Positions 32,070-41,291 of a stretch of DNA of 64,000 nucleotides are shown here, one piece after another. The notes below the pieces were generated by a model. It saw only the letters and a program-made list of their open reading frames with translations. It was not told the origin of the DNA and did not search any database. The translations under genes and the position numbers were made by a program. The number at the start of each line of letters is the position of its first letter. Within the stretch, counting starts at the first letter, position 1. The stretch lies in NCBI GenBank assembly GCA_021324455.1, contig JAJPJA010000005.1:1-64000 (forward strand), written 5' to 3'. The stretch comes from Pseudomonadota bacterium. Lineage in GTDB: Bacteria; Desulfobacterota; Binatia; Binatales; Binataceae.

Positions 32070-33275
32070 TTAGAAAGACACCCCCAGCTCGCTGCGCGCC
32101 CACGCCCTGCGCCACGCCTGTCCGACGTTGACCAGCGCCAGCATCGCGCAGCCCGCGGCCATCGCGAACACCGCGATTCCCGCCGCATAGCTGCCTTCAA
32201 CACTCTTCAAACCGCCCAGCAGCGTGGGCAGACAGAATCCGCCCAATCCGCCGGCGGCGCCGATGAGTCCGGTCGCCGCGCCGATCTCCTCGCCGAAGCG
32301 CTGCGGCACCAGTTGAAAGACCGAACCGTTGCCGATTCCCAAACCGGCCATGATCGCGAACAGCATGGCGACCGCGACCGGCAGCGGCGGCAGAATGGCG
32401 GCCGCCATCAGCAACAGCATGATCGCGCCATAGAGCACGGATAACACTTTGATACCGCCCCAGCGATCGGCCAGATAGCCCCCCAACGGACGCAACAGGC
32501 TGCCCGCGAACACGCATAGCGCGGCAAAACCGCCCGCCTGCACCCGCGTAACGCCGTACTGATCGAAGAAGAAAATCGGCAGAAAACTGGCCAGCCCGAC
32601 GAAGCCGCCAAACGTCACCATGTAGAATCCATTGAACCACCACAGGTCGGATTGCCTGAGCAGGTTGACGTAGCTGCGCAGCGCCCGGGCCGGCGGCGCG
32701 CCGGGGCTTTCCCGGGCAAAGCGCCAGAAGATCGCCAGCGTGATCGCCACCGGCACCGCCGCGATCGCGAACACCGCGCGCCATCCGAAATGCTCCGCCA
32801 GACGCGGCGCGATCAGCGCCGCGGCCACGGTACCTGAATTGCCTGCGCCCGCGATGCCCAGCGCCAGCCCCTGCAATTGCGGCGGATACCAGCGGCTGGC
32901 CAGCGGCAGCGCGACGGCGAAACTCGCGCCCGCCACGCCCAGCATCAGACCCACGCCCGCCAGATCGCCGACCGAATCGGAATGCAGCCAGCCCCACATC
33001 AGCGGAACCAGGGTCAGCGTCAGTCCCGCCAATCCGACGCGCCGCGGACCGAAACGATCGGCGGCAATGCCCATCACGATGCGCAGGATCGATCCGCCCA
33101 GCAGCGGCAGCGCCACCAGCAGTCCTTTCTGCCCGGGCGTGAGATGAAATGCCTGGGCGATATAGACTCCCAGCGCTCCCATCAGCGTCCACGCCATGAA
33201 GCTCATGTCGAAGTACAGAAAGGCGCACATCAGGGTTGGCCAATGGCCGGCACGTCTCAGATCGCTCAGCTTCAC
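32070..33275 (-). CDS. nitrate/nitrite MFS transporter (NarK/NasA type)
   Basis: MFS protein starting LRRAGHWPTLMCAFLYFDMSFMAWTLMGALG; RFGEEIGAATGLIGAAGGLGGFCLP. Confidence 0.9.
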   Translation of the reverse strand: MKLSDLRRAGHWPTLMCAFLYFDMSFMAWTLMGALGVYIAQAFHLTPGQKGLLVALPLLGGSILRIVMGIAADRFGPRRVGLAGLTLTLVPLMWGWLHSDSVGDLAGVGLMLGVAGASFAVALPLASRWYPPQLQGLALGIAGAGNSGTVAAALIAPRLAEHFGWRAVFAIAAVPVAITLAIFWRFARESPGAPPARALRSYVNLLRQSDLWWFNGFYMVTFGGFVGLASFLPIFFFDQYGVTRVQAGGFAALCVFAGSLLRPLGGYLADRWGGIKVLSVLYGAIMLLLMAAAILPPLPVAVAMLFAIMAGLGIGNGSVFQLVPQRFGEEIGAATGLIGAAGGLGGFCLPTLLGGLKSVEGSYAAGIAVFAMAAGCAMLALVNVGQAWRRAWARSELGVSF

Positions 33276-35486
33276 TCAACAGTCCTCCGCGAGTTGTTCC
33301 GAAAAATCCTCCGGCGGCCGGCGCTCGCGGCCAACGGCGCTATCCGCGATAACATCGGCGTCGCCGCGCGCGCGGCTGACGGGTGTGACATTGACCGCGC
33401 AGAATTTCAGCTCGGGCTGATGGGAGATTGGATCGCGGCTGCGCGCGGTCAGGTTGTTGGCCGCCTTGAACTGCCCGCCGCCGCGGCCCCAGTGAAACGG
33501 GGCGAAACACACTCCGCGCGCGATTTCGCCGGTCACGCGCGCTTGCGCCACGAAGATGCCGCGCCGGGAACGCACCTCGACGAAGCCGCCGTCCGCCACG
33601 CCGGCCTGCGCCGCGTCCGCCGGATGCATCTCCAGGTACGGCTCCGGCGCCGCCTTCATCAGCGCCGGCACGCGTCCGGTGCGGGTCATCGTATGCCACT
33701 GGTTGCGCACCCGACCGGTGGTCAGGACCAGCGGAAACAAATTGTCTGGAATTTCTCCCGTAGGGCGTAATTCGGCCGCATGAAACCGCGCGCGCCCGCC
33801 CGCCCGCTTGAAGTTAAAGTCGACGTAAAGGCGCGGCGTGCCCGGATGCTCCGGCGCCGGACAGGGCCATTGCAGCGGCCCCTTTCGCAGCCGCGCGTAG
33901 CTGACGCCGCCGATGTCCACCGGCGTGTCCGCGGTCAGCGCCTTGTATTCCTCGAAGACCGCTTCGGAATCGGCATAACCGAACGCGGTGGAAAAACCCA
34001 GGTGGCGCGCCATCAGCGCCGCGATCTCCCAGTCCTGCAGCGCCTCGCCCGCCGGCTCGATCAGGCGCGGAACCAGGCTCAGAAGGCGCTCCGAATTGGT
34101 CATGACGCCCTCTTTCTCGGGCCATTGCGCCGCCGGCAGCAGCACGTCGGCGAACATCCCGGTGTCGGTGGGATGATAGGAGTCCTGCACGATGACCAGT
34201 TGCGCGTAGCGCAGCGCGCGCTCCACCAGATCGATCTCCGGCATCGATACGGCGGGATTGGTCGCGATGATCCACAGCGCCTTGACCCGTCCCTCAGCCA
34301 CCGCCTCGAACATTTCCACCGCGGTAAGTCCCGGCCGCGGCGAGATGCGTTCGGGCGGCACGCCCCAATGCCGCGCCGTTTCGGCGCGATGGTGCGGATT
34401 GTCAACGCGCCGATAGCCGGGCAGCAGATGCGCCAGGCCGCCCGCTTCGCGTCCGCCCATCGCGTTGGGCTGGCCGGTCAACGCCAACGGACCGCATCCG
34501 GGTTTGCCGATCGTCCCGGTGGCCAGATGCAGGTTGATGATGGCGAGCGCCTTGGCGGTGCCCGACGACGACTGGTTGACGCCCATGCTCCACAACGACA
34601 GCGGACGACGCGAGCGCCCGAACATCCGCGCCGCTTCGATGATCGATTCGGGCGGCACTGCGCACACGCGCGCCGCGCGATCGGGCGTCCACTGCAGCGC
34701 CGCCGCGCGCGCCTCCTCCCATCCGGAAGTATGCTCGGCGATGAACCGCTCATCGACGCGCCCCTCGCGGATAAGCATCGCCAGCATCGCGTTGAGCAGC
34801 GCGATATCGCTGCCCGGCGCTATCGGCAGATGCAGATCGGCAAGGTCGGCGGTCTCCGTGCGGCGCGGGTCGATCACGATTATGCGCGCGTCCGCGGCCG
34901 CCTGACGGCGCTTTTCGATGCGCCGCGAAATTATCGGATGGCACCACGCGGTGTTGCTGCCCGCGATCAGAAACAGGTCGGCCTGCTCGATATCCTCATA
35001 GGCCACCGGTGGCCCGTCGGCGCCGAATGCCGCGGTGTACGCCGCCACCGCGCTGGCCATGCACAGACGGCTGTTGCTGTCGAAGTTGTTGGTGCCCAGA
35101 AAACCCTTGGCCAGCTTGTTGAAGACGTAATAGTCCTCGGTCAAAAGCTGGCCTGAACCGTAAAACGCCACCGCGTCGGGACCGTACGCCGCGATCACTT
35201 CGCGCAGCCGCGCGGCGGCGTACGCCAGCGCGCGCGGCCACGACGCCCGCCGCAGCGCGCCGCCGCGCCGTTCGCGGATGTGCGGATGGAGCAGCCGGCC
35301 GCTGGCGCCGACGGTCGGCACCAGATGCGCCGCTTTGGCGCATATCTCCCCGAAGTTGGCCGGATGCCGCGCGTCGCCCTTGATTTTGACCACCTCGGCC
35401 CCGCGCATTGCGACGCTCAGTCCGCATCCCACGCCGCAATACGGACAATACGACCGCCGCCACTGAGTATCCTCGCGCATGCTCAT
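33276..35486 (-). CDS. nasA: assimilatory nitrate reductase, molybdopterin catalytic subunit
   Basis: CPYCGVGCGL 4Fe-4S motif, MGVNQSSSGTAKALAIINLHLATGTIGKPGCGP, genomic context with NirBD. Confidence 0.92.
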   Translation of the reverse strand: MSMREDTQWRRSYCPYCGVGCGLSVAMRGAEVVKIKGDARHPANFGEICAKAAHLVPTVGASGRLLHPHIRERRGGALRRASWPRALAYAAARLREVIAAYGPDAVAFYGSGQLLTEDYYVFNKLAKGFLGTNNFDSNSRLCMASAVAAYTAAFGADGPPVAYEDIEQADLFLIAGSNTAWCHPIISRRIEKRRQAAADARIIVIDPRRTETADLADLHLPIAPGSDIALLNAMLAMLIREGRVDERFIAEHTSGWEEARAAALQWTPDRAARVCAVPPESIIEAARMFGRSRRPLSLWSMGVNQSSSGTAKALAIINLHLATGTIGKPGCGPLALTGQPNAMGGREAGGLAHLLPGYRRVDNPHHRAETARHWGVPPERISPRPGLTAVEMFEAVAEGRVKALWIIATNPAVSMPEIDLVERALRYAQLVIVQDSYHPTDTGMFADVLLPAAQWPEKEGVMTNSERLLSLVPRLIEPAGEALQDWEIAALMARHLGFSTAFGYADSEAVFEEYKALTADTPVDIGGVSYARLRKGPLQWPCPAPEHPGTPRLYVDFNFKRAGGRARFHAAELRPTGEIPDNLFPLVLTTGRVRNQWHTMTRTGRVPALMKAAPEPYLEMHPADAAQAGVADGGFVEVRSRRGIFVAQARVTGEIARGVCFAPFHWGRGGGQFKAANNLTARSRDPISHQPELKFCAVNVTPVSRARGDADVIADSAVGRERRPPEDFSEQLAEDC

Positions 35487-35830
35487 GGCTGTTCCAGTCC
35501 GCGGATAAAGATCGTTGCGCCGCGGACCTCCACCGGATAGCTGCGCGCCGCCAGCTCGTTGTCCACGCCGGCGCCGTCGCTCAGCCGGAAACGCCGTCCA
35601 TGCAGCGGACAGACCACCGCGCCCGCTCCGATCAACCCGTCGGCCAGCGGACCGCCCTGATGCGGACAGCGCGCCTGCAGCGCGAACACCGCGCCGTCGC
35701 GCTGGCGGAAAACCGCGGCCTGGCGCGCGCCGATTTTGAAGCAGCGGCCCTCGCCCGGCGGAATCCGGCCGACCGGTCCGAGCGCGATCGCGCCGCTGTT
35801 GCTACTTACAGTATGGTTATCCGTCTCCAT
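35483..35830 (-). CDS. nirD: nitrite reductase small subunit, Rieske type
   Basis: CPHQGGPLADG...VVCPLHGRRF Rieske motif; 4-nt overlap with nasA. Confidence 0.88.
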   Translation of the reverse strand: METDNHTVSSNSGAIALGPVGRIPPGEGRCFKIGARQAAVFRQRDGAVFALQARCPHQGGPLADGLIGAGAVVCPLHGRRFRLSDGAGVDNELAARSYPVEVRGATIFIRGLEQP

Positions 35831-35856
35831 CGCGCACTCCCGCATCCAATCGCTTC

Positions 35857-38271
35857 TCATGCCTGTACCTCCCCGCGAAACTGCATCGGATCGTGCGGCT
35901 GCCGCCCCTCGGTCCACGGGTCGCGATAGTTTTCGATCTCGGCCTGGATCTCGCGGTCCAGCCGCTGCGCCTGGCCTTCGCAGTCCTCAATCAGGAGCGC
36001 GCGCAGCCGTTGGATGCCGATGCGTTCGACGAACGCCGGGCTGCGCTCGGCGTAGCGCGCGTTCTCGCGGTAGTACTGGATGAAGCGGCCGATGATGGTA
36101 AGCGCTTCTTCCTGCGTGCTTACCGTGGCCAGCAGATCGGCAGCGCGCACGCGCAGTCCGGCGGCGCCGCCCACGTGGATCTGCCATCCGCCCGGCACCG
36201 CCACCACGCCCACGTCCTTGACCGTCGATTCGGCGCAGTTGCGGGCGCATCCGCTCACCGCCAGCTTCATCTTGTGCGGCGTTTCGACGCCCTGGAAGCG
36301 GCGCTCGATCGCGATGCCCAAAGCGGTCGAATCGCCCACGCCATAGCGGCAGAACTCCTGGCCGACGCAGGTTTTGCAGGTGCGCAACGCCTTGGTGTAC
36401 GCGTGTCCGCTCGGCATGCCGAGATCGCGCCACACGGCCGGCAAGTCCTCGCGCTTTACTCCCAGCAGATCGATGCGCTGGCCGCCGGTGATCTTGACCA
36501 TGCGCACGCCGTATTTCTCGGCCACCTCCGCGATGCGCCGCAGTTGGCCGGGCGAGGTCACGCCGCCGTAGATCCGCGGCACCACCGAGAAGGTGCCGTC
36601 GTTCTGGATGTTGGCGTGGACGCGATCGTTGATGAAGCGCGCGTCGCGTTCGTCCTCGTACCGATCGCGCCACACCGTGCGCAGCAGCGAGGCCAGTCCC
36701 GGCTTGCTGGCGGGATCGTCGAGGCCGCCGCCCAGTTCGCGGATCACGGCGCTGACGCTGCGCAGGCCGCGGCGGCGAATCTCCGCGATCAGCTCGGGCT
36801 TGGCCAGCGGCACCGATTTGACATAGTAATCGGCCGCCGGGTCGCGCCCGGCGCCGCCATACTTCGCGATCAGCGCCTCAAGCTGCGGGCGGCATCCGCC
36901 GCATCCGGTGCCCGCTCTGGTTTCGGCGCACAACTGCGGCAGCTTGCATCCGGCGGCGATTCGCTCCACCACAACGCGTTTGCTCACCTGATGGCAGGTG
37001 CAGACCGCGGCCTCCATCGGCAGCGCATCGGCGGTGTCGGCGCCGCCGCCGGCGCCGAAGAGCAAATCCGCATGGCGCGGCGGCGCCGCGGCGTCATTCT
37101 CGTACGCGGCGATTACCGCGGCCGCGCAATCGACCTCGCCCAGCAGGATCGCGCCGGCCAGTTTGCCCCCGCGCACAACCAGCTTCTTGTAAACGCCGCG
37201 GTGCGGCTCGGCGTAGCGTGTCACTACCGCGCCGGGTCCTTCGCGCGCGTCGCCCACCGACACCAGGTCCACGCCCATCACCTTGAGCCGCGTGGAGATG
37301 CGCGAACCTCCATACGCCGCTTCCGGATTGGCCCCGGTTATGTGATCGGCGAGCACCCGCGCCTGTTCGAACAGCGGCGCCACCAAACCATAGGTGCGCC
37401 CGCGATGCTCGACGCATTCGCCCACCGAATAGATGTCGGGGTCGGACGTGAGCAGGCGATCGTCGCACACGATGCCGCGCTCCACCGCCAGCCCGGCGTC
37501 GACCGCCAGCCGCACGTTGGGGCGGATGCCGCAGCTGATCACCACCATGTCGGTGTCGATCGCGGTGTCATCCTTGAAGCGCAGTCCGCGCACGCGGCCC
37601 GATCCGAGCACGCGCTGGGTCGCCTTTTCGAACAGAAACTTGAGCCCGATGCTTTCCAGCCGGCGCGCCAGCATCGCCCCCGATTCGGGGTCAAGCTGCT
37701 GCGCCATCGGATACGGCATCACCTCCACCACGGTGATCTCCAGTCCGTGCTCGAGCAGGCCGCGCGCCGCCTCGATTCCCAGCAGGCCGCCGCCGACCAC
37801 CGCCGCCCGGCGGCATCGCCGCGCGTAAGCGGCGATCAGCTGACAATCGTTGATGGTGCGAAAGACGAATACGCCGGGCGTATTGATGTTCTCGATCGGC
37901 GGCACCATCGGCAAACTTCCGGTGGCGATGATTAACTTGTTGTAGGAGGCCTGGCCGCCGCCTTCCAGCGCGATGGTTTTTTGCGCGCGATCGATCGCTT
38001 CGACTCGGGCGCCGCTGGCCAGAGTTACGCCGCGCCGCTCGAACCATTGCGTGGAGTAGAGAAAGACGCTCTCCGGGCTCTTCGTGCCCGCCAGCACCTC
38101 CGAGAGCAGGATGCGGTTATAGATGGTATGCGGCTCCGCGCCGTACATCGCGATCTCAAACCTGCCCGGCGCGCGATTGGTGATTTCTTCCACCGCGCGT
38201 CCCGCCGCCATCCCGGTGCCGATTACCACCAGCTTCTCCTTGCCGCCGTTGATCATGTTTTCCGCCATCAT
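35857..38271 (-). CDS. nirB: NAD(P)H nitrite reductase large subunit
   Basis: FAD/NAD motifs (VVIGTGMAAGRAVEEI, VVGGGLLGIEAARGL), BFD-type Cys (CTCHQVSK...CGGC), siroheme motif (CKTCVGQEFCR, SGCARNCAES). Confidence 0.95.
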   Translation of the reverse strand: MMAENMINGGKEKLVVIGTGMAAGRAVEEITNRAPGRFEIAMYGAEPHTIYNRILLSEVLAGTKSPESVFLYSTQWFERRGVTLASGARVEAIDRAQKTIALEGGGQASYNKLIIATGSLPMVPPIENINTPGVFVFRTINDCQLIAAYARRCRRAAVVGGGLLGIEAARGLLEHGLEITVVEVMPYPMAQQLDPESGAMLARRLESIGLKFLFEKATQRVLGSGRVRGLRFKDDTAIDTDMVVISCGIRPNVRLAVDAGLAVERGIVCDDRLLTSDPDIYSVGECVEHRGRTYGLVAPLFEQARVLADHITGANPEAAYGGSRISTRLKVMGVDLVSVGDAREGPGAVVTRYAEPHRGVYKKLVVRGGKLAGAILLGEVDCAAAVIAAYENDAAAPPRHADLLFGAGGGADTADALPMEAAVCTCHQVSKRVVVERIAAGCKLPQLCAETRAGTGCGGCRPQLEALIAKYGGAGRDPAADYYVKSVPLAKPELIAEIRRRGLRSVSAVIRELGGGLDDPASKPGLASLLRTVWRDRYEDERDARFINDRVHANIQNDGTFSVVPRIYGGVTSPGQLRRIAEVAEKYGVRMVKITGGQRIDLLGVKREDLPAVWRDLGMPSGHAYTKALRTCKTCVGQEFCRYGVGDSTALGIAIERRFQGVETPHKMKLAVSGCARNCAESTVKDVGVVAVPGGWQIHVGGAAGLRVRAADLLATVSTQEEALTIIGRFIQYYRENARYAERSPAFVERIGIQRLRALLIEDCEGQAQRLDREIQAEIENYRDPWTEGRQPHDPMQFRGEVQA

Positions 38272-38336
38272 CTGGATTAACCGCCGCCATTAATTCCGCT
38301 GACAATCGGCAGGCGCGCGATCGCCTTGTCTCAAGC

Positions 38337-38351
38337 GCAAATTCGATGCCG
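38337..38351 (-). promoter_or_regulatory. sigma54-like -24/-12 element upstream of nirB
   Basis: Minus strand CGGCATCGAATTTGC: GG-N10-GC with TTGC; about 65 nt upstream of the nirB start. Confidence 0.4.
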
Positions 38352-38530
38352 CTGAGCGGCGGAGCGGACCGCTTCTTGCGTTGAAGCCGCGGCGAGGGTG
38401 ATGAGCGCCGTTTTGCGCGCCTGGAATGCCCGTTGAAACGGCAGGTGCTTGCGCTTTGAACAGCCCATTGAACGCGTTTAAGGCAGCACCCGTTCATCAG
38501 AATGATTAATCACATCGATAGTCAGTAGTA

Positions 38531-39544
38531 ATGGAACTGGACATTCGCCTGCTCAGAACTTTTCGCGTCGTGGCGCAGACCCGCAGCTTCACCGGCGCCG
38601 CGCGCAAACTCAAACTTACCCAGTCCGCGATCAGCCAGCAGGTCAGCGCGCTGGAGCGCGAACTCAAAACCCAGCTGCTGGTGCGTTCCAACAAGTTCGT
38701 GGGTTTGACCACTATGGGCGAAATCCTGCTGCAATGCGCCTGTCAGGTGCTCGACAGCGTCGACCGCGTGCGCATTCTGCTCGCCGATCAGTCCGGCGCC
38801 AACGCGGGCAGATTATCGGTCGCGGTGCCGGCCACCTTCTGTCATTGGCTGCTGCCCCACCTGGTCGATGAATTCCACCGGCGCTTTCCCGCCATCCAGG
38901 TATGCGTGGTGATGGCCGACGTGGAATCGTCGGTCGAGCGCCTGGCCGACCGCGAAGTGGATCTGGCTTTGATCCCGACCACGATGCATCACAAATCGCT
39001 GGGCATGGCGCCGCTGGGCAAGGACGAGCTGGTGGCGGTGATGGCGCCGTCCAACCCGCTGGCGCATAGGGATCGCGTGCTGGCGGCGGACCTCAAGGAG
39101 CAGCGCCTGATCACGCCGCCGCCCGGCAATCTGCGTTTTGTTCCGTGGGACAATTTCCTGATTCACTCCGGCGTCTTTCCCAAGGTGGTGGTGGAAACCG
39201 ACGATCTCGAACTGGCCAAGCATCTGGCCGGCCACAATGTCGGCATCACCGTCGCTCCGCGATGGTCGGTGCTGAGCGCGGCGGAACGCGGCGAATGCGT
39301 CGCGCTGCCGATCGGACCGGCGGGCGTGTACCGCGACTGGTACCTGGGCTACCACAACGGCACGCAGCTGTCGGGCGCGCGCCGCAGCTTTCTGCGCGTG
39401 TGCGCCGAGCATCTGCCGCGTCTGTTCAATGACGGCGGGCGCGGCCGGATGGGGTCTTGCGCCTGGAATCAATCCGCCAACCGAACCATTCCGGCAGGCG
39501 CCGCCGACTCCGCGGCGCCGGCGCCGCAGCGCAAGTCCCTGTAG
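38531..39544 (+). CDS. LysR family transcriptional regulator
   Basis: MELDIRLLRTFRVVAQTRSFTGAARKLKLTQSAISQQVSALERELKTQLLVR; divergent from the nitrate operon. Confidence 0.94.
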   Translation: MELDIRLLRTFRVVAQTRSFTGAARKLKLTQSAISQQVSALERELKTQLLVRSNKFVGLTTMGEILLQCACQVLDSVDRVRILLADQSGANAGRLSVAVPATFCHWLLPHLVDEFHRRFPAIQVCVVMADVESSVERLADREVDLALIPTTMHHKSLGMAPLGKDELVAVMAPSNPLAHRDRVLAADLKEQRLITPPPGNLRFVPWDNFLIHSGVFPKVVVETDDLELAKHLAGHNVGITVAPRWSVLSAAERGECVALPIGPAGVYRDWYLGYHNGTQLSGARRSFLRVCAEHLPRLFNDGGRGRMGSCAWNQSANRTIPAGAADSAAPAPQRKSL

Positions 39545-39603
39545 CCGGCCCCATTTCGACCCGCGCCGCCGCGCGGTACGCTTATGGGCAGGAGGTCCGA
39601 GCG

Positions 39604-40251
39604 ATGTTGGGCAGGCAATCCTTTCGGGTCACGAGCCTGTGCGCGGCGGCGGTTTGCATCGCGGCGCTGCTGGCCGCGCCGTTTGCGCACGCCTCCGACA
39701 CACAGGCGGGCAAAGGCGATCAAATCGCGGTCTTCTCCGGCGGATGCTTCTGGGGCGTGGACGCCGTCTTCAAGCATGTCAAAGGCGTCGTCAAAGTGGT
39801 GTCGGGTTACGCTGGCGGCACAATGCCAAACCCCAGCTACGAGCAGGTCAGCACCGGCACGACCGGCTACGCCGAATCGGTCGAGGTTACTTACGATCCG
39901 GCCAGAGTGTCATACGAGCAGCTGCTGAAGGTGTTCTTCACGGTCGCGCACGATCCGACCGAGCTCAATCGTCAGGGTCCCGATGAGGGCACTCAATACC
40001 GCTCGGCGATTTTCTATACCAACGAGGCGCAGGCGCGGGCCGCGCACGATTACATCGCCAGCCTGGCGCGCAGCAAAGTCTTCTCCGGTCCGATCGTCAC
40101 GCAGGTCGCGCCGCTCAACAGGTTCTATCCCGCCGAGGAATATCATCAGAACTTTCTCGAGCGCCATCCGGACAATCCCTACATCGTCTACAACGATCTG
40201 CCCAAGCTCGACCGCTTGCGCAGCCAATGCCCCGACCTGTACCGGCAATAA
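39604..40251 (+). CDS. msrA: peptide-methionine (S)-S-oxide reductase with signal peptide
   Basis: FSGGCFWGVDAVFKHVKGVVKVVSGYAGG; HDPTELNRQGPDEGTQYRSAIFY. Confidence 0.95.
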   Translation: MLGRQSFRVTSLCAAAVCIAALLAAPFAHASDTQAGKGDQIAVFSGGCFWGVDAVFKHVKGVVKVVSGYAGGTMPNPSYEQVSTGTTGYAESVEVTYDPARVSYEQLLKVFFTVAHDPTELNRQGPDEGTQYRSAIFYTNEAQARAAHDYIASLARSKVFSGPIVTQVAPLNRFYPAEEYHQNFLERHPDNPYIVYNDLPKLDRLRSQCPDLYRQ

Positions 40252-40397
40252 GCCGCGCGCGCGAAGCGGAACTCTCGCCGTCGCAATCGCGCGTTCAGAA
40301 ACGAGGCCCCTGCTTTGGTTGCACGCTCTGAATCCCGCGCGAACCGAACTAAAAGATTGTTGCGGTGAATCCCGCGGAGTAGCTTTGGGTTGGCGGC

Positions 40398-40418
40398 GGG
40401 CGGCCGCCAAGGCCGCCC
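40398..40418 (+). terminator. GC-rich hairpin between msrA and the NifU-like gene
   Basis: GGGCGGCC-GCCAA-GGCCGCCC followed by TT only. Confidence 0.35.
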
Positions 40419-40436
40419 TTCCGGGAGATCGCGCAG

Positions 40437-41291
40437 ATGTCTCAGCGTGCGGGCGCCGGTCAAATCGGCGATCGGATCGAGCGGCTGCTTGAGGAAGTCC
40501 GCTCCACCCTCAATCCCGCCGCCCGCGACCAGGTGGACGAACTGATCGGACTCATCCTCGAGCTGCACGGTTCGGGCCTGGAACGAATAATCGAAATCGC
40601 CGCGCGGGAGCAGCCGTCCGCGAGCCCGCTGATCGAACGGTTTACCCAGGACCAGTTGATTTCCAGCCTCCTCGTTCTGCACGGACTTCATCCCGAGGAC
40701 TTTCCCACCCGCGTCGACAAGGCGCTGGCGCGCGTGCGGCCCTATCTGGATTCGCACGGCGGCAACGTCGAACTGATCGAGGCCGACCAGGCCGCCGGCG
40801 TGGTGCGGCTCAGGCTTGCAGGGAGCTGCCAGTCGTGTCCGTCATCACGGCTGACGGTGAAGATGGCGGTGGAAAGCGCTCTGAGAGAACTCGTTCCTGA
40901 ACTCGGCGCAATCGAAGTTGACGGCCTCGAACAAAACTTCGGCGCGGCGCTCAACGGTCCCGGCGGGCGCGCCCCGAAGTGGATGCTGCTGGATCGGGTT
41001 CCCGCGCTCAACCGCGGCGGCTTGACGCGAATCGAAATCGGCGGCGCCGGGATCGTGTTGTGCCGCCTCGGTCAAAGTCTTTACGCCTACATGGATTGGT
41101 GTCCGCAATGCGGCAAGGCGGTTGCCGGCGGCGCGCTTGAAGGCTCTACACTGGCCTGCCCGTCCTGCGCGCAGCGCTACGATGTTCGGCTGGCGGGGCG
41201 GTCGGCGGAAAATCGCGCACTGCACCTGGAGCCGGTGCCGGTCATTGAAGACGCCGGCGGCGTCAAAATCGCGCTGGATTCGCCGGCATGA
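40437..41291 (+). CDS. NifU C-terminal domain fused to a Rieske-like four-Cys domain (hydrogenase-associated)
   Basis: NifU motif CQSCPSSRLTVKMAVESAL; C-terminal CPQCGKAVAGGALEGSTLACPSCAQRYDVR. Confidence 0.82.
   Translation: MSQRAGAGQIGDRIERLLEEVRSTLNPAARDQVDELIGLILELHGSGLERIIEIAAREQPSASPLIERFTQDQLISSLLVLHGLHPEDFPTRVDKALARVRPYLDSHGGNVELIEADQAAGVVRLRLAGSCQSCPSSRLTVKMAVESALRELVPELGAIEVDGLEQNFGAALNGPGGRAPKWMLLDRVPALNRGGLTRIEIGGAGIVLCRLGQSLYAYMDWCPQCGKAVAGGALEGSTLACPSCAQRYDVRLAGRSAENRALHLEPVPVIEDAGGVKIALDSPA

Noticed and set aside
35893-37935. 680-aa plus-strand ORF
   Set aside because: Antisense to nirB, which has clear motifs on the minus strand.
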